64,000 nt of DNA from the NCBI RefSeq assembly GCF_001598855.1, contig NZ_BCZS01000001.1, positions 186,001-250,000 of the forward strand, in the 5' to 3' direction. The notes below the pieces were generated by a model. That model saw only the letters and a list, made by a program, of their open reading frames with translations. It did no database searches and was not told the DNA's origin. Numbering within the stretch: the first letter of the stretch is position 1; each line of letters begins with the position of its first letter. The translations under genes and the position numbers were made by a program. Below, in pieces: positions 59,682-64,000 of this stretch. The DNA comes from Pluralibacter gergoviae ATCC 33028 = NBRC 105706. Lineage in GTDB: Bacteria > Pseudomonadota > Gammaproteobacteria > Enterobacterales > Enterobacteriaceae.

Positions 59682-60449
59682 ATGACCACGAAAGTTGCCG
59701 TTGTGACCGCTTCAGATTCCGGGATTGGTAAACAGTGCGCCCTGCAGCTGGCGCGCCGGGGCTATGCGCTGGGGATAACCTGGCACAGCGATGAAGAGGG
59801 CGCCAAGCGTACGGTGCGGGAAGTGACCGCCCTCGGCTGCGAGGCGAAGGCTATTCAGCTCGACCTCGGCCGTCTGCCGCAGGGCGTCAAGGCGCTGGAG
59901 ACGCTGATTCAGCGGCTGGGGCGCATCGACGTGCTGGTCAATAACGCCGGGCGGATGACCAAAGCCCCGTTTCTCGACGTCACGCTCGACGACTGGCGGG
60001 CGACCTTTGCCGTGGACGTGGAGGGCGCGCTGCTCTGCTCGCAGATCGCCGCCAGGCACATGATTGCCCAGGGCGACGGCGGGCGCATTATCAATATCAC
60101 CTCGGTTCATGAACACACGCCGCTGCCGCAGGCCTGCGCCTACACCGCGGCCAAGCACGCCCTCGGCGGCTTAACGAAGTCGATGGCGGTTGAGCTTGCC
60201 GGGCACAGTATTCTGGTTAACGCCGTGGCGCCGGGCGCGATTGCCACGGCGATGACCGGTCTGGGCGACGATGAGGTGGAGCCGGGATCGATGCCGGGCA
60301 TTCCGCTGGCCCGCCCCGGGCGTACCGAAGAGATAGCCGGTCTCGTCGCCTGGCTCTGTTCCCCCGAGGCGGCGTACACCACCGGGCAGTCGCTGATCGT
60401 CGACGGCGGTTTTATGCTGGTGAATCCGCAGGTGAAAGCGGCCCTGTAG
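59682..60449 (+). CDS. yohF: YohF, short-chain dehydrogenase/reductase
   Basis: 255 residues (E. coli 253). Classical SDR with the cofactor loop TASDSGIGK near residue 10, NNAG at about 87, a catalytic Ser in NITSVHEH and the YTAAK active-site Tyr/Lys pair. Ends with IVDGGFML, typical of the family. The substrate is not known; acetoin-like reductases are among its relatives. It lies next to yohD as in E. coli, convergent with it. Confidence 0.92.
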   Translation: MTTKVAVVTASDSGIGKQCALQLARRGYALGITWHSDEEGAKRTVREVTALGCEAKAIQLDLGRLPQGVKALETLIQRLGRIDVLVNNAGRMTKAPFLDVTLDDWRATFAVDVEGALLCSQIAARHMIAQGDGGRIINITSVHEHTPLPQACAYTAAKHALGGLTKSMAVELAGHSILVNAVAPGAIATAMTGLGDDEVEPGSMPGIPLARPGRTEEIAGLVAWLCSPEAAYTTGQSLIVDGGFMLVNPQVKAAL

Positions 60450-60539
60450 CGGCGGCGGAAATCAGCCGCTAGCCTGCCCTGGCTAGCCTATTGATTCAGG
60501 GCTGCCCGAGGTAACGGTCACCGGGGCCAGCGGCCTCGG

Positions 60540-61115
60540 CTACTCCTCTGCCGAGGCGTTTTTATCGCGGTGCTTCAGCCACAGGCGCACCGCGATGACC
60601 AGCACCACCACAATAATCAGCCACGCCCAGTGCTTAATGTGCCTATCGAGATCGTGCAGCCACGGCGCAATGGCCTCGCCGCCAAGATAGCCCAGGGTGG
60701 TAAACAGCAGGGCCCAGATCAGGGCACCCAGAATGTTGAGCGGCAGAAAAACCTTCGGCGGCAGGCGGCTGGCGCCGATGAGCAGCGGGCCAATAATGCG
60801 AAAGCCGTACATAAAGCGGGTGCCGATAACGAACAGCCACGGGCGCTTCTGAATATGACGCTGGGCCTTCTCTATCTTCTTTTGCTGGCGCTTAAAGCGC
60901 TTGAGAATGCGCGTTCCGAAGTGGCGGCCGAGCAAATAGAGCGCCTGATCGCCAATCATCCCTCCCAGCGCGACGGAGGCGACCACCAGCCAGAAGCGCA
61001 GCAGGCCCTGGTGGGCCGCGACGCCGCCGAGCAGGGTGACGGTTTCGCCCTCGGCAAGGGAACCCAGAAGCAGAGCGGCATAGCCGTAGTGGCTGATAAG
61101 GTTGTGAATATCCAT
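60540..61115 (-). CDS. yohD: YohD, DedA-family membrane protein
   Basis: 191 residues from the ATG at 61115 (E. coli 192). Four to five hydrophobic helices and the DedA signature GETVTLLGGVAAHQG, GGMIGDQALYLLGRHFG, FVIGTRFMYGFRIIGPLLIGAS and FLPLNILGALIW. DedA proteins are proton-coupled envelope transporters, some of which flip undecaprenyl phosphate. The substrate of YohD is unknown. An upstream TTG at 61145 would add ten residues but fits the family less well. Confidence 0.92.
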   Translation of the reverse strand: MDIHNLISHYGYAALLLGSLAEGETVTLLGGVAAHQGLLRFWLVVASVALGGMIGDQALYLLGRHFGTRILKRFKRQQKKIEKAQRHIQKRPWLFVIGTRFMYGFRIIGPLLIGASRLPPKVFLPLNILGALIWALLFTTLGYLGGEAIAPWLHDLDRHIKHWAWLIIVVVLVIAVRLWLKHRDKNASAEE

Positions 61116-61289
61116 CGTTGCGATGACATCTCCCTGAAAAGACAAGTTCCTTAAGCATACACCTCGCCATCACAATCGCCAGGCGGCACCCGCCCGAGCG
61201 CTGACGCTTTGTGCTGTTGTACAAAAAGTAATCACAACCTGAATTATACTTACTGGAGTCGTGTCCGGGCGTCACGACGAGGAGGATTT

Positions 61290-61877
61290 ATGAATCACGT
61301 ATGGGGACTGCTGTCCCGTCCCAACCGCGAAATGATCGATATTCAGCGCGAGGACGAAAGCCTCTCGCACCACTATATGCACCACGTTCTGGCCCTCGCG
61401 GCCGTGCCCGTTATCTGCGCGTTTATCGGTACCACGCAGATTGGCTGGGACTTTGGCGACGGCAACGTGGTCAGGCTGTCGCTGGCCACGGGCCTGATGC
61501 TGGGCGTGCTGTTTTACGCTCTGATGCTGGCGGGCGTGGCGGTGATGGGGCGGGTTATCTGGTGGCTGGCGCGCAGCGTGCCGCAGCGGCCGCCGCTCCG
61601 GCGCTGCATGGTGTTTGCCGGCTATGTTGCCACGCCGCTGTTTTTAAGCGGCATCGTCGCGCTTTATCCGCTGGTGTGGATGTGCGCGCTGGTGGGTACG
61701 GCCGCGCTCTGCTATACCGGCTATCTGCTCTATATTGGTATACCCGGTTTTCTCAATATCAACCGCGATGATGGGGCAAGCTTTGCCGGCTCGACGTTTG
61801 CGATCGGTGTGCTGGTGCTGGAAGTGCTGCTGGCGGCGACGGTTATCCTTTGGGGCTACGGCTACCGCCTGTTCTGA
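61290..61877 (+). CDS. yohC: YohC, Yip1-family inner-membrane protein
   Basis: 195 residues from the ATG at 61290 (E. coli 195), with GGAGGA at the ideal distance. Five membrane helices and the Yip1 hallmark stretches CAFIGTTQIGWDFGDG, AGYVATPLFLSGIVALYPLVW and LYIGIPGFLNIN. Function unknown. It is divergent from yohD and followed by pbpG on the same strand after a long hairpin. Confidence 0.9.
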   Translation: MNHVWGLLSRPNREMIDIQREDESLSHHYMHHVLALAAVPVICAFIGTTQIGWDFGDGNVVRLSLATGLMLGVLFYALMLAGVAVMGRVIWWLARSVPQRPPLRRCMVFAGYVATPLFLSGIVALYPLVWMCALVGTAALCYTGYLLYIGIPGFLNINRDDGASFAGSTFAIGVLVLEVLLAATVILWGYGYRLF

Positions 61878-61883
61878 ATGCCC

Positions 61884-61915
61884 GCATGGCCGCTGGCGCA
61901 ACGCCGCGGCCATGC
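61884..61915 (+). terminator. Hairpin after yohC
   Basis: Ten-base-pair stem GCATGGCCGC / GCGGCCATGC with an inner GGC/GCC extension, six bases past the stop. No strong T-tract. Confidence 0.5.
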
Positions 61916-62043
61916 AGCATTTATTCACGATTCTCCTGTGGCGGGAGAAAACGCGGCCACGGTATGATGCTCCGCTTTTTAAATATTCATGAAAGTAATA
62001 TTGTTTCGTGAATCATATATAAATAACCATCAGAACAGAGATC

Positions 62044-62988
62044 ATGCACAAATTTCGCGTTTCCCTGCTCGGCATCGCGCTGATGCTGGCAGCTCCGTTT
62101 GCGCCGCAGGCTATTGCCAGAACCGCCTCCACTGCCGTCGCCGCCCAGCCGGACATTGCTTCCGGCAGCGCGATGATCGTCGACCTCAACACCAATAAAG
62201 TCATTTACGCCAGTCGTCCGGACCTGGTGCGGCCCATTGCGTCCATCACTAAGCTGATGACCGCCATGGTGGTGCTCGATGCGCACCTGCCGCTGGATGA
62301 GATGCTGAGCGTGGATATCAGCCACACGCCGGAGATGAAGGGTATCTATTCCCGGGTGCGGCTCAACAGCCAGATCAGCCGCAAAAACATGCTGCTGCTG
62401 GCGCTGATGTCGTCCGAGAACCGCGCGGCGGCAAGCCTTGCGCACCACTATCCCGGCGGCTACGACGCCTTTATCCGCGCCATGAACAACAAGGCCCGCG
62501 CGCTCGGCATGACTCACACCCGCTACGTGGAGCCCACCGGCCTGTCGATTCACAACGTCTCGACCGCCCGCGATCTGACGAAGCTGCTGATCGCCACCAA
62601 ACAGTATCCGCTGATTGGCCAGCTCAGCACCACCAAAGAGGATGAGGCCACCTTCCGCAACCCGGCCTACACGCTGCCGTTTCGCAATACCAACCACCTG
62701 GTCTACCGCGACAACTGGAATATCCAGCTGACCAAGACCGGCTTCACCAACGCCGCCGGCCACTGCCTGGTGATGCGCACGGTGATGAACAACCGCCCGG
62801 TGGCGATGGTGGTGATGGACGCCTTCGGCAAATACACCCACTTCGCCGACGCCAGCCGCCTGCGGACCTGGATTGAAACCGGTAAGGTGATGCCGGTCCC
62901 GGCCGCCGCGCTGAGCTATAAAAAGCAGAAAGAGGCGCAGATGGCCCAGGCGCTGCTGAGCGAGTCGGCGGCGACGCAGGCGGATTAA
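62044..62988 (+). CDS. pbpG: PbpG, D-alanyl-D-alanine endopeptidase (PBP7)
   Basis: 314 residues. Signal peptide with [22 protein letters not shown]. The three penicillin-binding motifs of the peptidase S11 family are present: SITK at residues 67-70, SEN at 124-126 and KTG at 231-233. It cleaves cross-links in the periplasmic murein. In E. coli the same gene follows yohC. A GC-rich hairpin (63000-63025, GCCGGGCAGA / TCTGCCCGGC) lies 11 bases past the stop. Confidence 0.95.
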   Translation: MHKFRVSLLGIALMLAAPFAPQAIARTASTAVAAQPDIASGSAMIVDLNTNKVIYASRPDLVRPIASITKLMTAMVVLDAHLPLDEMLSVDISHTPEMKGIYSRVRLNSQISRKNMLLLALMSSENRAAASLAHHYPGGYDAFIRAMNNKARALGMTHTRYVEPTGLSIHNVSTARDLTKLLIATKQYPLIGQLSTTKEDEATFRNPAYTLPFRNTNHLVYRDNWNIQLTKTGFTNAAGHCLVMRTVMNNRPVAMVVMDAFGKYTHFADASRLRTWIETGKVMPVPAAALSYKKQKEAQMAQALLSESAATQAD

Positions 62989-63112
62989 GCGTACCGAACG
63001 CCGGGCAGAGGGGCATCTGCCCGGCAACAGAGCGCACCGCAGCACTCCTTGCCGACTTCTGCGGCATAACCTCCCGCTCGATCTTTGATAGTCACACGGC
63101 TCCTCTTGAGAT

Positions 63113-63157
63113 TATAAGCTACAGCTTATAAACTCTTTCTATAAGCCACAGCTTATA
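63113..63157. promoter_or_regulatory. Two tandem operators upstream of higBA
   Basis: TATAAGCT-AC-AGCTTATA (63113-63130, perfect) and TATAAGCC-AC-AGCTTATA (63140-63157, one mismatch) are two copies of an 18-base palindrome, 27 bases apart. Their position directly before the toxin gene fits binding of the antitoxin and autoregulation. Confidence 0.8.
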
Positions 63158-63170
63158 CAAGGAGAGTGAC

Positions 63171-63527
63171 ATGTGGACGGTGCTATTCAGCCAGCGCTTC
63201 GACGACTGGTTAAGCGAGCAGGAAGAGGCGTTGCAGGAAAAGGTATTGGCTGATTTGGGGAAGCTAAAAGCGTATGGCCCGAATTTGCCCCGGCCCCATG
63301 CCGACACGCTGAAAGGCTCGCGTTACAATAATATGAAAGAGCTGCGCATACAGTTTGCAGGCAGGCCCGTTCGCGCATTTTACGCATTCGATCCGGTTCG
63401 CCACGCCATCGTGCTGTGTGCTGGCGACAAGAGCAGTGACAAACAGTTTTACGACAGAATGATACGCATCGCTGACGACGAATTTTCAGCGCACCTCGCC
63501 AGGCAGGAGAAGGAGAAGATAAGATGA
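63171..63527 (+). CDS. higB: HigB-like RelE-superfamily toxin
   Basis: 118 residues. Small RelE/HigB toxin (phage-derived Gp49-like/HigB family): FDDWLSEQEEALQEKVLADL helix pair, LKGSRYNNMKELRIQFAGRP and YAFDPVRHAIVLCAGDKSS strands with the basic residues expected of a ribosome-dependent mRNA endonuclease. CAAGGAGAGTGAC precedes the ATG. The stop overlaps the antitoxin start (ATGA), so the pair is coupled. Toxin-first order is typical of higBA. Confidence 0.88.
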   Translation: MWTVLFSQRFDDWLSEQEEALQEKVLADLGKLKAYGPNLPRPHADTLKGSRYNNMKELRIQFAGRPVRAFYAFDPVRHAIVLCAGDKSSDKQFYDRMIRIADDEFSAHLARQEKEKIR

Positions 63528-63823
63528 GAACCTTAGACGATGCCATCGCATCCCGTTCGGCGCAGAGCCAGGCGCGAATCAAAGAGATGACGGATGAAAT
63601 GGTGCTGGAGGTTGGCCTGCAGCTGATGCGCGAAGAGCTGCAGCTTTCGCAAAAGGCGCTGGCGGAGGCCATGGGCGTTCGCCAGCCGGCCATTGCCCAG
63701 ATAGAGCAGCGCGGAAACGATCTTAAAATTGCCACCCTTAAGCGCTACGTTGAGGCGATGGGTGGAAAGCTCAGCCTGGATGTTGAGCTTCCCGGCGGTA
63801 AAAAAGTGGCGTTTCAGATTTAA
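63524..63823 (+). CDS. higA: HigA-like XRE-family antitoxin
   Basis: 99 residues. Helix-turn-helix of the XRE type at about residues 38-70 (LQLSQKALAEAMGVRQPAIA then QIEQRGNDLKIATLKRYVEA), followed by a short C-terminal strand region. It would neutralise the toxin and repress the operon through the two upstream palindromes. Its ATG overlaps the toxin stop. Confidence 0.9.
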   Translation: MRTLDDAIASRSAQSQARIKEMTDEMVLEVGLQLMREELQLSQKALAEAMGVRQPAIAQIEQRGNDLKIATLKRYVEAMGGKLSLDVELPGGKKVAFQI

Positions 63824-63885
63824 GCCTCGCCCCGGCCTGGCCGACGTTTCGTCCCGCCGGGCCGGAGAGGTGCGTCCCTCGCGTC

Positions 63886-64000
63886 CTACTCCGGCAGCGT
63901 CCAGTCGCCGTCATTGAGCGGGCGCTGCACAATCACCGTGTCCCGCCAGTCGCCGAGCTTATAGCCGACGCTGCGCAGGGTGCCCACCACCTCAAAGCCG
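63886..64000 (-). CDS. GNAT-family acetyltransferase, C-terminal end
   Basis: Only the last 38 codons are inside the window. The translated minus strand reads GFEVVGTLRSVGYKLGDWRD followed by TVIVQRPLNDGDW, the C-terminal pattern of phosphinothricin-acetyltransferase-like GNAT enzymes. The stop is 63 bases from the higA stop, convergent. Substrate unknown. Confidence 0.75.
   Translation of the reverse strand, partial: GFEVVGTLRSVGYKLGDWRDTVIVQRPLNDGDWTLPE

Overview
The window looks like chromosomal DNA of a Klebsiella/Raoultella-type enterobacterium. The gene order is recognisably that of the E. coli segment running from yejH to pbpG, most proteins keep the lengths I recall for the E. coli orthologues, and the complete 3-hydroxybenzoate/gentisate set (mhbRTDHIM) is a known Klebsiella trait. 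No rRNA, tRNA, insertion sequence, prophage or CRISPR array was seen.

Layout. 1-11.3 kb: the 3' part of a TonB-dependent haem-type receptor, radD (yejH), rsuA, bcr, yejG and the yejABEF oligopeptide/microcin C importer. 11.5-20 kb: mepS, lpxT, yeiR, a divergent hexuronate pair (fructuronate reductase and uxuA), a YejM-like membrane sulfatase-fold protein and efpL. 20-23.6 kb: an accessory block with a 41-residue membrane protein, an AraC-type regulator and a tight operon of yeiW, an ADP-ribosylglycohydrolase and a metallophosphoesterase. 23.6-33.7 kb: setB, the Cra-controlled fruBKA operon, mqo, nfo, yeiH and yeiE. 33.9-42.5 kb: a four-gene polar amino acid ABC importer, lysP, a CirA-like siderophore receptor with a Fur box, yeiG and folE. 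42.5-51.7 kb: yeiB, galS, mglBAC with its CRP/Gal control region, sanA, cdd, yohK and yohJ. 51.8-57.8 kb: the mhb island. 57.9-64 kb: dusC, a methyltransferase, yohF, yohD, yohC, pbpG, a higBA toxin-antitoxin pair with two operators, and the end of a GNAT acetyltransferase.

How it works together. The core is a conserved backbone into which genus-specific cargo has been placed: the uxuA/YejM-like pair, the ADP-ribose cassette, mqo, the amino acid importer and the mhb island. Sugar uptake and its regulators (Cra, GalS, CRP, a UxuR-like site) dominate the middle. The mhb genes turn 3-hydroxybenzoate into pyruvate and fumarate: MhbT imports it, MhbM hydroxylates it to gentisate, MhbD opens the ring, MhbI isomerises maleylpyruvate, MhbH hydrolyses fumarylpyruvate, and MhbR controls transcription.

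The points most worth a second look are the YejM-like paralogue that keeps hydrolase residues lost in YejM, the yeiW/ADP-ribosylglycohydrolase/phosphoesterase operon beside a divergent AraC regulator, the 41-residue membrane protein, the mhbR ribosome-binding site buried in a perfect palindrome, and dusC, which is left with only a terminator hairpin in front of it.
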